Source of the DNA: DASQZT01 sp963728965 | Lineage (GTDB): Bacteria; Acidobacteriota; Terriglobia; Bryobacterales; Bryobacteraceae | Direction of reading: 5' to 3' | DNA length: 64,000 nt | NCBI GenBank assembly: GCA_963728965.1 | Contig: CAVSMH010000005.1 | Coordinates: 124,001 to 188,000 of the forward strand | In this document: positions 29,870 to 39,410 of the stretch, piece after piece | How positions within the stretch are numbered: the first letter of the stretch is position 1 | Layout of the letters: the number at the start of each line of letters is the position of its first letter | Position numbers and translations under genes: made by a program | Notes under the pieces: model-generated | What the model saw: only the letters and a program-made list of their open reading frames with translations | Databases searched by the model: none | Told to the model about the DNA's origin: nothing

Positions 29870-32605
29870 TCACTCCTGCCGCAGAGCGGCCAGCGGATCG
29901 ATGCGGGACGCTCGCCTTGCCGGCGCATAGCCGGCGAGAATCGCGGCGGTCAGGAGGACGACACCGGCGAACGCCAGAGTGCGTGGATCATTGGGCTGGG
30001 TGTTGAACAGAAGCGATTTGACAAGCCGGAACGCGATCAACGCGGCAGGCACGCTGATAACGAGTCCCACCGCCGCCAGCAGTAGAACGCGGCGGAGAAC
30101 CATCCATACCACGGCGCCGCGCTGCGCGCCCAGAGCCATACGGATTCCAATCTCGCCGGTCTGCCGCGCGACGCTGTAGGACATCGTCCCGTAGAGTCCC
30201 ACGCACGCCATGAGGAGAGCGAGAACCGCGAAACCGGTGCATAGTTTTGCGAACGTGATTTCCCGGCTGATGGTCCGATCGATTTCCGCAGCCTGTGTGA
30301 CCACGTTTGTCACGGGTATGCGGGAATCTGCCTGCCGCACGATCTCATGCACACTTTGGACATACTTCAGCGGGTCGCCCGCAGTGCGCAGCGCGTAGGT
30401 CACTCCCTCCGCAGACATCTGGCTGGCCGCTGCGAACACGGTCATTGGACTCTCGTCTTTCAGACCGCCGGACCGCAGGTTAGCCGACACGCCGACGATT
30501 TCGAGATCGCGCTTCTCGTCCACGAACATGATGTGCCGGCCCACCGGATTCTCGTTTCCGAAGTAAGTCCGCGCCAGCCGCTCGCTGATCACGGCAACCG
30601 GCGTGGAGCCCGGTTGGTCGCGGTCGTCAATCTCACGCCCGGCCAGGATCGGAATCTGCATCGTGGTGAGGAAACGCGGTCCGGCGGTGAGGACGCGCGC
30701 GCCTTCGATGGTAACAGAGCCGATCTTCATTGGCCCCCTGTATGTCTTCCCGGCATGGCCGGCGCTGATGATCGAGGATTGCGAAAGTGTCGCGCTGCGC
30801 ACGCCGGGAATCGATTCGAAGCGCTTGCGCAGGTCCGCGTAAAAAGTGGCGATCTCCGGGTCGCGATGCCCGGCCTGGCGCGCATTCAACGAGAACAGAA
30901 GGATGTGCTCGCGGGCGTATCCCAGTGGGACGGAGCGCAGGTTGTCGAGTGTCCGGACAAACAGACCGGCGGCGACCAGGATGAGAAAAGAGATCGCGAT
31001 TTGGGCGATCACCAGAACGTGCTGCGAGCGGCGGCGCGGTCCGCCCCCGCGGCCGTCCTTTAGCGTGGGCATGACGTCCGGACGCGTCGACTGAATCGCT
31101 GGAACGAGGCCGAATAACAGGCCGCAAACCACGGAGAGCGCCGCCGTCACGCCCAGCACGTTCCAGTTCAATTCCGCGTGCAGCGTAAAGTTCTCCTGCC
31201 CCTTGGAGAACAGAAAGGTCAGCGATCGCACGCCCCAGATCGCAAACAAGACCCCTCCTGCTCCGCCGAGCGACGCCAGCATCACACTCTCGGTAAGTAA
31301 CTGCCGCACGACGCGGAACCGTCCCGCTCCCAGGCTGAGCCGGACAGCCATTTCGCGGCGTCGCGCGGCGGCCCTTGCCAGCAGCAGATTGGCGATATTC
31401 GCGCACGCGATCGCCAGGATCAATCCCACCATCGCCAGGAGCACGAACAGAGGCTTGGAATACTGGCGGCGCAAGCTGCCCAGACCGGCGTCGCCGGGGT
31501 TCAGCGTCAGCGCGGGCAGTTTGGCGCGCTCACCGTCGGTCGTCGCGGTGGCGGCAACCCATTGATGGAAACGGGGAGCCAGCGCTGCCTGCGCCTGGGC
31601 CATGCTAATGCCGGGACGCAGGCGGCCCATCATTTCAATCCAATAGAAGTTTTCGTCGCGATACAGGCGCTCCATTCCGGCTCCGTCCAGGAGCAGATTG
31701 GTGTGCAACGGAAGGTAAAGTGCCGGCGCCGCCGCCGGGTCCACTCCGAAGAATTCCGGCGGCGCGACGCCGATCACCGTGAAGGGCACGTTATCGACGA
31801 GAATCGGTTGCCCAATCGCACTCGACGGTCCTCCAAAGCGCTGCTGGCTGGTCGCAAAATTGATCACGGCGACCGGCGCTGCGCCTGGACGGTCGTCTTC
31901 GGAGTCGATCAGACGTCCCGCGGCCGGCGACACTGCCAAGCCGCGAAAATACTCGCCGGTGACGTATTCCGCGCCGGCGCTCGCGGCCTGCCCGCGGATG
32001 GCCAGGGTCTTATTACGTCCGTTGAAGTATCCGAAGAGCGTGGAAAAGACGGGATTCTCCTCACGAAGCGCCTCGAACGCGCCGTACGGGAATATCCCGC
32101 TGACCAGGGCGCCTTTGTCGCCCGGCCAGAAAATGCCTTGTATCCCGTGCACGACGTGGACCCATTCCTTGCCGGGGCCCTGGGGCGGCCGGCTATGCCA
32201 ATTCAAGACCACCAGCGACTCGGGATCGGCCACCGGCAGCGAGCGCAACAGAATCGACTCCATGAGACTGTAGATCGCGGTATTCGCCCCGATCCCGAGC
32301 GCCAGCGACAAGACCGCCAGGGCGCTGAAGGCCTTGTTGGCCGCCATGGTGCGACAGCCGTAGCGGACATCCTGGCCAAGTTCCGACAAAAACCGTGTCA
32401 TCCAAATCTCCCGTGACTCTTCGTGCTTCAGTCCGAAGTTGCCAAATCGCCGCCGCGCTTCAGCCCGGGCGCGGTCCGGCGCCATACCGTCTTTTTGCAG
32501 TTCCGCGGCTTTTTCCGCAAGGTGGAGTTCCATTTCCTCGCGCAGCGCCTCGCTGCGGCTGGTGCTTTCTGACCAATACCTCAGCCGTCGTAACACGCCC
32601 GTCAC
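29870..32605 (-). CDS. ABC transporter permease of the ADOP (MacB/FtsX-like) family
   Basis: The 911-residue protein is a complete acidobacterial duplicated orphan permease. The cytosolic N-terminal domain (EEMELHLAEKAAELQKDGMAP, RARAEARRRFGN) is well preserved and is followed by the first membrane segment AFSALAVLSLALGIGANTAIYSL. Two extracytoplasmic MacB-type domains and two FtsX repeats come next, with IACANIANLLLARAAARRREM in the first and a second ending YAPARRASRIDPLAALRQE. It overlaps the PadR gene by four bases (ATGA), so the two are translationally coupled and the PadR protein probably controls its level. No ATPase gene adjoins it and the substrate is unknown. Confidence 0.95.
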   Translation of the reverse strand: MTGVLRRLRYWSESTSRSEALREEMELHLAEKAAELQKDGMAPDRARAEARRRFGNFGLKHEESREIWMTRFLSELGQDVRYGCRTMAANKAFSALAVLSLALGIGANTAIYSLMESILLRSLPVADPESLVVLNWHSRPPQGPGKEWVHVVHGIQGIFWPGDKGALVSGIFPYGAFEALREENPVFSTLFGYFNGRNKTLAIRGQAASAGAEYVTGEYFRGLAVSPAAGRLIDSEDDRPGAAPVAVINFATSQQRFGGPSSAIGQPILVDNVPFTVIGVAPPEFFGVDPAAAPALYLPLHTNLLLDGAGMERLYRDENFYWIEMMGRLRPGISMAQAQAALAPRFHQWVAATATTDGERAKLPALTLNPGDAGLGSLRRQYSKPLFVLLAMVGLILAIACANIANLLLARAAARRREMAVRLSLGAGRFRVVRQLLTESVMLASLGGAGGVLFAIWGVRSLTFLFSKGQENFTLHAELNWNVLGVTAALSVVCGLLFGLVPAIQSTRPDVMPTLKDGRGGGPRRRSQHVLVIAQIAISFLILVAAGLFVRTLDNLRSVPLGYAREHILLFSLNARQAGHRDPEIATFYADLRKRFESIPGVRSATLSQSSIISAGHAGKTYRGPMKIGSVTIEGARVLTAGPRFLTTMQIPILAGREIDDRDQPGSTPVAVISERLARTYFGNENPVGRHIMFVDEKRDLEIVGVSANLRSGGLKDESPMTVFAAASQMSAEGVTYALRTAGDPLKYVQSVHEIVRQADSRIPVTNVVTQAAEIDRTISREITFAKLCTGFAVLALLMACVGLYGTMSYSVARQTGEIGIRMALGAQRGAVVWMVLRRVLLLAAVGLVISVPAALIAFRLVKSLLFNTQPNDPRTLAFAGVVLLTAAILAGYAPARRASRIDPLAALRQE

Positions 32606-32940
32606 TCCGCTCCCATCACGCGCGCGATCGCCAACGTGAGTTTGGCGTACTTCCGGGTTTCAACCGCCAGCTGTTTGCGGCCAGCCGCCGTGATCTTGTA
32701 GATCCTCGCCCGCCGATTATTCGACGTCACGCCCCAGACGCCCTCGATCCATCCGTTTAGCTCCAGCCGCTGGAGAGCGGGGTACAGCGAGCCCTCCTCG
32801 ACCAGGAGCTCGTTGTCGGACGATTGTTGAATGAACTGAACGATGCCGTAACCGTGGAGATCGCGTCGCGACAGCGTTCGCAGAATCAACATATCCAGCG
32901 AACCGGGCAACGAATCGTTCTTTTGCGCCTTGCGTCCCAT
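32602..32940 (-). CDS. PadR-family transcriptional regulator
   Basis: The 112-residue protein shows the PadR winged helix: LPGSLDMLILRTLSRRDLHG, a VEEGSLYPALQRLELNGWI recognition helix, and a RARIYKITAAGRKQLAVE wing. The C-terminal helix is short, as in the PadR-s1 subgroup. It precedes and overlaps the ADOP permease gene. A perfect 14-bp palindrome lies one base upstream of its ATG, and no Shine-Dalgarno sequence is visible, so the message may be nearly leaderless. Confidence 0.95.
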   Translation of the reverse strand: MGRKAQKNDSLPGSLDMLILRTLSRRDLHGYGIVQFIQQSSDNELLVEEGSLYPALQRLELNGWIEGVWGVTSNNRRARIYKITAAGRKQLAVETRKYAKLTLAIARVMGAE

Positions 32941-32941
32941 A

Positions 32942-32955
32942 CTAAGAATTCTTAG
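32942..32955 (-). promoter_or_regulatory. Perfect palindrome CTAAGAATTCTTAG, candidate PadR operator
   Basis: This 14-bp perfect palindrome ends one base before the ATG of the PadR gene. Its AT-richness stands out in GC-rich surroundings. Its placement parallels the palindrome at the start of the other PadR gene (3129-3143), and autorepression is the likely role. Binding has not been shown. Confidence 0.55.
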
Positions 32956-32991
32956 CTTACCGCGACGAGATTCCGCGAGTCAAGTTCAGAT

Positions 32992-33027
32992 TGGCGAGCC
33001 CTCGCGCCTTGGCGAGCCCTCGCGCCG
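32992..33027 (+). repeat. 18-bp tandem duplication
   Basis: TTGGCGAGCCCTCGCGCC is present twice without a gap, at 32992-33009 and 33010-33027, in the divergent region between the PadR and DinB genes. Each unit also contains the near-palindrome GGCGAGCCCTCGC. No function is evident. Confidence 0.7.
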
Positions 33028-33189
33028 CAAGACGATTTCGGGGTGCGCACGCGCGCCCGCCGGTATGCGGCGCAAAGGGGCTCGTTGAAAAGCGGGCGCT
33101 CGTGGATCGCCGGAGTCGTATCCAAATCTACGTATGCCGACTCACATCAGGCGAAACCCAACGGCGTCCAACATGCTCAAAACCGCGTT

Positions 33190-33699
33190 ATGAACCTCAT
33201 CGATCTCTTCATCGCGGAGTTGGATCGCGAAGTTAAACGCAGCCGCCGCGCGTTGGAAATGGTGCCCGCTGACAAGCGTAGTTGGAAGCCGCACGACAGG
33301 TCCATGGAGTTCGGCTACTTAGCCGATATGGTGGCGACCATCCCGACATGGTTTACGATGATCGTCAAGCAGGACGAACTCGACGTGGCCCCCAAACAAC
33401 GAACCGGGGCAGACCGACCGCGGCCCAACACCAGCGCCGAGTACATCGCGGCGTTGGAGAGCGCTGCGAGTGAGGCGAAGGAAGCGTTGGCGGGCACCAA
33501 TGAAGCGCATCTGCAGACGCATTGGAAGCTGCTTGCGGCCGGACAGGTGGTGTCCGACAGACCGCGCCACGAGATGCTGCGCGACACGATGAACCACTGG
33601 GCGCATCACCGCGGACAGATGACGGTGTACCTGCGCCTTATGGGTGCGAAGGTGCCAGCGTTGTACGGCCCGTCGGCCGACGACCAGCGTTTCGATTGA
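33190..33699 (+). CDS. DinB-family protein
   Basis: The ATG at 33190 gives MNLIDLFIAELDREVKRSRRALEMVPADKRSWKPHDRSMEFG, the usual N-terminus of DinB/YfiT-like four-helix bundles. The 169-residue product has the C-terminal metal-site motif MNHWAHHRGQMTVYLRL followed by VPALYGPSADD. Candidate ligands are the His in MNHWAHH and an N-terminal His. DinB-like proteins are nickel- or zinc-binding, and some act as thiol-dependent transferases; this one has no known substrate. A related gene lies at 40051-40560. The frame is open upstream but that part is not conserved in character. Confidence 0.9.
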   Translation: MNLIDLFIAELDREVKRSRRALEMVPADKRSWKPHDRSMEFGYLADMVATIPTWFTMIVKQDELDVAPKQRTGADRPRPNTSAEYIAALESAASEAKEALAGTNEAHLQTHWKLLAAGQVVSDRPRHEMLRDTMNHWAHHRGQMTVYLRLMGAKVPALYGPSADDQRFD

Positions 33700-33788
33700 T
33701 CGCAGCGGGATTGACTAAGGACGCCGCCGGCGTCAAGCCGCGGACGGATCGTCACAGTCGCACGGTTCGCTCGGGTAGGATAGAGTCA

Positions 33789-34544
33789 GTGACTCGAAGG
33801 CAATGGTTGCAGGCCGCGGGGATGTTGCCGGGATGTCTCGCGCTGCGGGCCACGCGGAACGAATTCTGGAAGAGCCAAGACCCTGCCGGTTGGAGCGAGG
33901 AGGAGAAGCAGGTCCTGCTGGGCCAATCGCCGTGGGCACGGGAAGGATTCGTGCGCATGGAGCTGGCGAAGCCGCGGCGCACGACGCCAGGGTACGCGAA
34001 GAACGGAAAGCCGGGCTTCGACATGCCGGACACCAGGCCGGGGGTGCCGCCGGGGGGAGTGCGGAGCGTGCCGATCGGGGAGGAGGTGCCGCCACCGCCA
34101 CCGAATCCCGACCCGGGCCACCCGGTGCAGTTTCGTGTGCTGGCGCGATGGGAGACCGCGAAACCGGTGCGGCTGGCCGGCGGGCCGGAGGTGCCGGAAC
34201 TGACCGGGGAGTTTTACGTGATCCGGCTGCGGGGTCTGCCATTGATGCCGGTGCCGAAGGGCAAGGCAGGAGAGGTGGCGCGCAATCCGAACGAAGGGAT
34301 GCTGCAAGCGATCAGGGACGGCAGCTGGCTGGAGCGCAAGGGGAAGCGCGGCATCCCGTGCGCCCACCTGTTCACGGGGTCGGGGGACGCCGCCAACGAA
34401 GTGCTGCTGTTTTTCCCGCGGGGGCCGGACCCGATCCGGGTGGCGGATAAGGAGGTGACGCTGGAGAGCCGGTTTGCGGCGTTTCACCTATCGATCGAGT
34501 TTCGCCTGAAGGACATGCTGTACAAAGGCAAGCTGGCACTCTGA
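33789..34544 (+). CDS. Secreted conserved hypothetical protein
   Basis: I take GTG 33789 as the start (VTRRQWLQAAGMLPGCLALRATRN), preceded by AGGA. The N-terminus resembles a short export signal, with a twin Arg just before the hydrophobic part. The 251-residue product has a Pro-rich middle (GEEVPPPPPNPDPGHP), then a beta-rich C-terminal half (FYVIRLRGLPLMPVPKGKAG, LFTGSGDAANEVLLFFPRG, TLESRFAAFHLSIEFRLKDM) ending at residue 251. I do not recognise the family. A terminator-like hairpin with seven T follows the stop codon, so the gene is probably monocistronic. Confidence 0.7.
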   Translation: MTRRQWLQAAGMLPGCLALRATRNEFWKSQDPAGWSEEEKQVLLGQSPWAREGFVRMELAKPRRTTPGYAKNGKPGFDMPDTRPGVPPGGVRSVPIGEEVPPPPPNPDPGHPVQFRVLARWETAKPVRLAGGPEVPELTGEFYVIRLRGLPLMPVPKGKAGEVARNPNEGMLQAIRDGSWLERKGKRGIPCAHLFTGSGDAANEVLLFFPRGPDPIRVADKEVTLESRFAAFHLSIEFRLKDMLYKGKLAL

Positions 34545-34556
34545 AGGGGCAGAGAC

Positions 34557-34586
34557 GCCGCGCTCGAGCACGGGCGGATTTTTTTC
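34557..34586 (+). terminator. Probable intrinsic terminator
   Basis: An interrupted GC stem (CGCC...GGCG around a GCTCGAGC core) is followed by seven T at 34580-34586, 13 bases after the stop of the hypothetical gene and before the next permease gene. Confidence 0.5.
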
Positions 34587-34620
34587 GTAACCACAGGGCC
34601 GGACCGCAGTATAAGGATGC

Positions 34621-37131
34621 ATGAGCATCCTGGCGCGCGATGTGCAATATTCGCTTCGAGCGATCCGCCGAAGTCCCTTATTCGCTGCCGTTGCCATTTT
34701 TTCGCTGGCCCTGGGAATCGGCGCCAACACCGCCATTTTCACGCTGATGGATCAGCTGATGCTGCGGAAACTGCCGGTCCGGAATCCCGAACAGCTGGTG
34801 GTGCTGTATCAGACCGGTTCGCACAACGGAAGCAACATGGGCCGCTGGATGCACTCGTACCCGATCTATGAGGATTACCAGCGGAAGGCGGCGGTCTTCT
34901 CGGAAGTGCTTTGCCGGCGGCTGACCTCGGCCTCGATCCGCGTGGAGAACCAGACGGAGCGGGTGGACGCGGAGATGGTGTCGGGGAATTACTTCACCAT
35001 GTTGGGGGTGAAACCGGCGCTGGGTCGGGTGTTCACTTCCGAGCAGGATGACCGCGTGGTGATGGGGCATCCGGTGGTGGTATTGAGCTACGCGTATTGG
35101 GTGAATCGCTTTGCCGGGGACGCGAAGGTGATCGGGGAGAAGGTCCTGGTGAACAACTACCCGATGACGATCGTGGGCGTGTCGGCGCGAGGTTTCGCCG
35201 GTCTGGATCCGGCGCAGGGTCCGCAGATCCGGATACCGATTCTGATGAAGGAAGCGGTGATGCCGGAGTGGGGGTGGTTCAATGCTGCGTCGCGCCGGGC
35301 GCGGTGGGTACAGGTGTTCGGACGATTGAAGCCGGGCTACACGCCGGAGTCGGCCAGGCCGCCGCTCCAGGGGCTATTCCGGCAGATCCGCGAGTATGAA
35401 GCGACGCTCCCGGAAGCGAAGGACTGGTCCGCCTACTCGCGGGCGCGTTTTTTGCAGGGGGCGATCCATATCGAGAAGGCGGAGACGGGATACTCCGAGC
35501 TGCGCAACAGCTTTTCGACTGCGCTGGTGGTTTTGATGTCGATGGTGGGGCTGGTGCTGCTGATCGCATGCGGCAACGTGGCGAACCTGCTGATCGCGCG
35601 GGCGTTCGCGCGCCAGAAAGAGATCGCGGTGCGGCTGTCGATCGGCGCGTCGCGGGGGCAACTGGTGCGGCAGTTACTGGTGGAAAGCCTGGTGCTCTCG
35701 TTCGCCGGGGGCGTGGCGGGGGTGCTGCTGGCCTGCGGCATGACACGGGCACTGCTGGCGCTGGTGCCTACGGAAGGGGCGCCGCTGCTGATCCGTCCGC
35801 TGCCCGATGGGCGGATCCTGCTGTTCACGCTGGCGGTGACGTTTCTGACGGGCATCGTGTTCGGGCTGATTCCGGCGCTGCGGGCCAGCCGGCCGGATGT
35901 GTGGAGCACGCTCAAAGACACGATCGGATCGGTGGCGGGCGCGGGAGGTTCGGTGTTCCTGCGGAAGGGGCTGGTGGCCGCCCAGGTGGCGCTCAGCCTG
36001 GTGCTGTTGTTCGGCGCGGGGCTGTTCGTGCGGAGCCTGCAAAACCTGAAGACGACGCATACGGGGTTCCGCGACCCGGACAACCTGGTGACGTTCCAAA
36101 TCAACCCGGCGTTGAACGGGTACAACGAAGCCCGCGGGAAACAGTTTTTTCAGGACCTGCTCGACCGGCTGCATGCGGTTCCGGGGGTGAAATCGGCGGG
36201 AATCGCGGCGGTTCCGGTGCTTCACGGCTGGGAGTGGGACAACTCGATGCAGGTGGAGGGGCACGCGGCCAAGGACGGAGAAAACATGCAGGCGTTCATG
36301 AACGCCGTATCGCCCGGGTACTTCGCGACGATGGGTGTGCGGGTGCTCGAAGGGCGGGACTTCGACCGGCGCGACGTGGACCAGGCAAACCAGACGAAAG
36401 TGGCGATCGTGAACCGGGAATTCGCGACACACTTCTTCGGCACGCGGAGCGCGGTTGGCCGGCATCTCGGCAACGGTGTGGGGCCGCGGGTGAAGCTCGA
36501 TATCGAGATCGTGGGAGTAGTCGCCGATAGTTTGTACGAGGGGCCGCGGGACGGAGTGCGGCGGCAGGTGTTCATTCCGCACGCGGGCAACAGCGGCTCG
36601 GCGGTGTACGTGCGGGCCGGCATGGGATCGTCGTCGGCTTATGGGGCGCTGTGGCGCGCGGTGAAGGAGTCGGACGCGGGAATGCCGATATTCGAACTGA
36701 AGACGCTGGGGCGGCAGCTGGACGAGACGCTGCTGACGGAGCGGCTGACGGCGCTGCTATCGGCCGGCTTCGGCCTGCTGGCGACGCTGCTGGCGGCGAT
36801 CGGACTGTACGGAGTAATGGCGTTCGTGGTGGCCCGACGGACGAAGGAGATGGGGCTGCGGATGGCCCTAGGCGCGCACAGCGGTTCGGTGATCTGGCTG
36901 GTGATGAAAGAAGTGCTGCTGCTGGTGGGAATCGGCCTGGCCGCGGGAGTGCCTTCGGCTCTGGCGTTAGGTCGATTCGTGGCGGCGCAGTTGTATCAGA
37001 TCGAGGCGGCGGACCCTCGCGTCGCGGTGGCGAGCACGCTGCTGCTTGCGGTGGTGGCGGCCATGGCGGGGCTGATTCCGGCGCGGCGCGCCAGCCGCAT
37101 CGATCCGATTCTGGCGCTGCGGTACGAGTAG
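34621..37131 (+). CDS. ABC transporter permease of the ADOP/MacB-like family, short N-terminus
   Basis: The 836-residue protein starts directly with MSILARDVQYSLRAIRRSPLF and the first membrane segment near residues 20-45. It therefore lacks the cytosolic helical domain of about 60 residues found in the two other ADOP permeases here. The rest is standard: a MacB-type extracytoplasmic domain, an FtsX repeat with LIACGNVANLLIARAFARQKEIAVRLSIGAS, a second extracytoplasmic domain, and a C-terminal FtsX repeat ending IPARRASRIDPILALRYE. No PadR gene or ATPase gene adjoins it. Unlike the permease at 3477 it favours G at third codon positions. Confidence 0.93.
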   Translation: MSILARDVQYSLRAIRRSPLFAAVAIFSLALGIGANTAIFTLMDQLMLRKLPVRNPEQLVVLYQTGSHNGSNMGRWMHSYPIYEDYQRKAAVFSEVLCRRLTSASIRVENQTERVDAEMVSGNYFTMLGVKPALGRVFTSEQDDRVVMGHPVVVLSYAYWVNRFAGDAKVIGEKVLVNNYPMTIVGVSARGFAGLDPAQGPQIRIPILMKEAVMPEWGWFNAASRRARWVQVFGRLKPGYTPESARPPLQGLFRQIREYEATLPEAKDWSAYSRARFLQGAIHIEKAETGYSELRNSFSTALVVLMSMVGLVLLIACGNVANLLIARAFARQKEIAVRLSIGASRGQLVRQLLVESLVLSFAGGVAGVLLACGMTRALLALVPTEGAPLLIRPLPDGRILLFTLAVTFLTGIVFGLIPALRASRPDVWSTLKDTIGSVAGAGGSVFLRKGLVAAQVALSLVLLFGAGLFVRSLQNLKTTHTGFRDPDNLVTFQINPALNGYNEARGKQFFQDLLDRLHAVPGVKSAGIAAVPVLHGWEWDNSMQVEGHAAKDGENMQAFMNAVSPGYFATMGVRVLEGRDFDRRDVDQANQTKVAIVNREFATHFFGTRSAVGRHLGNGVGPRVKLDIEIVGVVADSLYEGPRDGVRRQVFIPHAGNSGSAVYVRAGMGSSSAYGALWRAVKESDAGMPIFELKTLGRQLDETLLTERLTALLSAGFGLLATLLAAIGLYGVMAFVVARRTKEMGLRMALGAHSGSVIWLVMKEVLLLVGIGLAAGVPSALALGRFVAAQLYQIEAADPRVAVASTLLLAVVAAMAGLIPARRASRIDPILALRYE

Positions 37132-37139
37132 CGGGGCGG

Positions 37140-37853
37140 TCAATGGCTGGCGCGATCGGCCGCCCGGCGCGCGCGGCGGAAGACATCGCGCAGCATTCTC
37201 TCGTTGAGCTTGCCGGTCGAGGTATTCTGCTGGCTGGGGTGGTAGGAGCTGATCAGCACGGGCTGTCCGGGCGCCACCCGGTACTCCAGGTTATGGCCGA
37301 AGACGAAGCCCGCGCGGCTGCGGATGATGCCGCGCGTCTTCAGCACATCGAGGTAGTTGTCGAAGGCGATTTTGCCGAGGGCGACGACGACCTGGAGGTT
37401 GGTGAGCAGGTCCAGCTCGCGCTCGAAAAAGGGGCGGCAGTTGCGGATCTCCTGGGGGGTCGGCTTGTTGCCGGGGGGAGCGCAGCGAGCGGCGGCGGTG
37501 ATGAAGAGGTCCTTGAGCGTGAGACCGTCGTGGCGCGAGACGCTGGTGGGCTGGGAGGCAAATCCGGTGTCGTAGAGTACGCGATAGAGCGACGCGCCGG
37601 AGCCGTCTCCGGTGAACATCCGGCCGGTGCGGTTGGAGCCGTGCGCCCCGGGGGCGAGGCCCAACACCAGGATGCGCGCGGCGGGATCGCCGAAGGCGGG
37701 CACGGGTTTGCCCCAATATTCAAAATCGCGATAGGCGCGCCGTTTGACGGCTGCGATTTGTGCGCAGTGTTCGCGCAGGCGCGGGCAGAGCCGGCAGTTC
37801 ACGATCTCCTGTTGGAGAATTTCGAGCACGTGGTGGTTGCCCCTCCCCTTCAT
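37140..37853 (-). CDS. Uracil-DNA glycosylase, family 5 (UdgB-like), iron-sulfur
   Basis: The start is set at ATG 37853 (MKGRGNHHVLEILQQEIVNC), giving 237 residues; the open frame further upstream overlaps the sugar permease gene and is not conserved in character. Motif 1 GLAPGAHGSNRTGRMFTGDGSG (65-86) is the family-5 UDG signature, and HPSQQNTSTGKL (205-216) is the second active-site loop. Cys20, Cys23, Cys124 and Cys139 are placed to bind a 4Fe-4S cluster. The enzyme removes uracil, and in characterised members other deaminated bases, from DNA to start base-excision repair. It acts in the cytoplasm. Confidence 0.93.
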   Translation of the reverse strand: MKGRGNHHVLEILQQEIVNCRLCPRLREHCAQIAAVKRRAYRDFEYWGKPVPAFGDPAARILVLGLAPGAHGSNRTGRMFTGDGSGASLYRVLYDTGFASQPTSVSRHDGLTLKDLFITAAARCAPPGNKPTPQEIRNCRPFFERELDLLTNLQVVVALGKIAFDNYLDVLKTRGIIRSRAGFVFGHNLEYRVAPGQPVLISSYHPSQQNTSTGKLNERMLRDVFRRARRAADRASH

Positions 37854-37888
37854 GGTAGCGTCATCCGGGAGGCGTGCCCGGGCGCCGG

Positions 37889-39310
37889 TTAGTGTCCCGC
37901 GCCGGCCTTGACTCCGTAGAGCGAGTCGGCTTTGCTGAAGCGCGGCCAGCGATAGCCGTAGAAGGCCACGAAGGCGAAGCAGAACATGGGCACGATGAAG
38001 CCGCGCGACATGTCGAACCGGTCGGCGACGAAGCCCATCAGTTTGGGGAGGACGGCACCGCCCATGATGGCCATGACGATGAAGGCGGAAGCCTTTTTGG
38101 CGCGGGCGCCGAGCCCGAAGATGCCCAGGGCGAAGATGGTGGGGAACATGATGGACATGAAGAAATAGCTGAGGAAGACGGACACCACCGAGATCCATCC
38201 CAGCTTGCAGAACACCAGGAACGTGAGCAGCACGTTCATGATGCCGTAGAAGCCCACGACGCGGTGAGCCGAGAATCTTCGCAGGAGACCCGCGCCCGAA
38301 AAGCGGCCCACCAGGAACAGCAGCAGGCCCAAGGACGTGGCATTGGAGGCGCCCTTGTTGCTGAACGCGAGCACGCCGGCGGGGTTGATCTCGAACCAGC
38401 CCTGGAGCCAGTCGTGGAGCAGGCTGCTGTGGGTGGAGAGGCTGGTGAGGGAGGCGTTCCAGGAGGCGGGGATGGCGGGGACTTCGGCGGTCATATAGTT
38501 AATGAAGAAGCTGAAGATGCCGGCTTGCGCGGCGACGTAGAAAAACTGGGCGGCGACGGCCAGGACGAAGTGGGGATGCGACCAGATGGAGTGCGAGACT
38601 CCGGGGGTGGCGTCGTCGAGGTGGTAATCGTCTTCGTTGCGGATGTCGGGCACGTTGGCGAAGTAGAAGACCACGGCCAGCAGGATCACCCCGATGGCAA
38701 TGCCGGTGTAGGGAATGTACAGGGTTTCGCTTCCGGTGCTGCGGCCGGCGGTGTCCTTGGAGTAGAAATACATGCTGCCGACGATCGGCCCGAGGATCCA
38801 GCCCACGCCGTTGCAGGACTGCGCGAGGTTGATGCGGGTGGCGGCGTAGCGCTGGTTGCCGAGGACGGTGGTGTAGGGGTTGGCGATCGTCTCGAGAAAG
38901 GTGAGGCCGGTGGCGATGATGCAGACGCCGGCCAGAAACGCGACGAAGGCGGTGGTGGAGGAGACGCGCCCCTCGTGCACCATGGCATTGATGCCGGTGG
39001 CGGGGATGAACCAGAATCCGCCGGTGGCCACCAGCAGGAGGCCGGCGATGATGCCGCCCTTGTAGCCGAGCTTGCTGGCGAGCCAGCCGGCGGGTACGGA
39101 CATCAGGAAATAGCCCAGATAGTGGGCAAACTGCACCCATGCGGATTGGGATTTGGTCAGGCCGAGCTCTTCCTGGAAGTGCTTGTCCATGACGTCGATC
39201 ATGCCGTTGCAGAAGCCCCAGAGGAGGAATAGCGAGCTCACCAGGATGAAGGTAAAGAGGAGATTTTGCCCGTCCTCCCTAACGAAGATGCTCTGTTTGG
39301 TGGTGGCCAT
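37889..39310 (-). CDS. FucP-like sugar permease (MFS, FHS family)
   Basis: The 473-residue protein has twelve predicted membrane helices. Typical motifs include the N-terminal SLFLLWGFCNGMIDVMDKHFQ, FAHYLGYFLMSVPAGWLASKLGYKGG and TFLETIANPYTTVLG, all characteristic of the fucose:H+ symporter branch that also takes glucose, galactose or N-acetylglucosamine. The loop ADRFDMSRGFIVPMFCFAFVAFYGY closes the protein. It should import a hexose with protons across the inner membrane; the exact sugar is not determinable. No sugar-catabolic genes adjoin it. Confidence 0.92.
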   Translation of the reverse strand: MATTKQSIFVREDGQNLLFTFILVSSLFLLWGFCNGMIDVMDKHFQEELGLTKSQSAWVQFAHYLGYFLMSVPAGWLASKLGYKGGIIAGLLLVATGGFWFIPATGINAMVHEGRVSSTTAFVAFLAGVCIIATGLTFLETIANPYTTVLGNQRYAATRINLAQSCNGVGWILGPIVGSMYFYSKDTAGRSTGSETLYIPYTGIAIGVILLAVVFYFANVPDIRNEDDYHLDDATPGVSHSIWSHPHFVLAVAAQFFYVAAQAGIFSFFINYMTAEVPAIPASWNASLTSLSTHSSLLHDWLQGWFEINPAGVLAFSNKGASNATSLGLLLFLVGRFSGAGLLRRFSAHRVVGFYGIMNVLLTFLVFCKLGWISVVSVFLSYFFMSIMFPTIFALGIFGLGARAKKASAFIVMAIMGGAVLPKLMGFVADRFDMSRGFIVPMFCFAFVAFYGYRWPRFSKADSLYGVKAGAGH

Positions 39311-39410
39311 GGTATTCGGATCTTGATTCTAACAGGCTTACGTTAGCGTCACCGGAGTTCTCCGGCGGGCCGGCCGCCGGGGGCATGGAAAAAATCTGAG
39401 AAAGCCTGGT

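Noticed and set aside
37854..38198. N-terminal extension of the uracil-DNA glycosylase frame
   Set aside because: It overlaps the sugar permease gene by about 310 bases and shows no conserved features; the ATG at 37853 fits the family.
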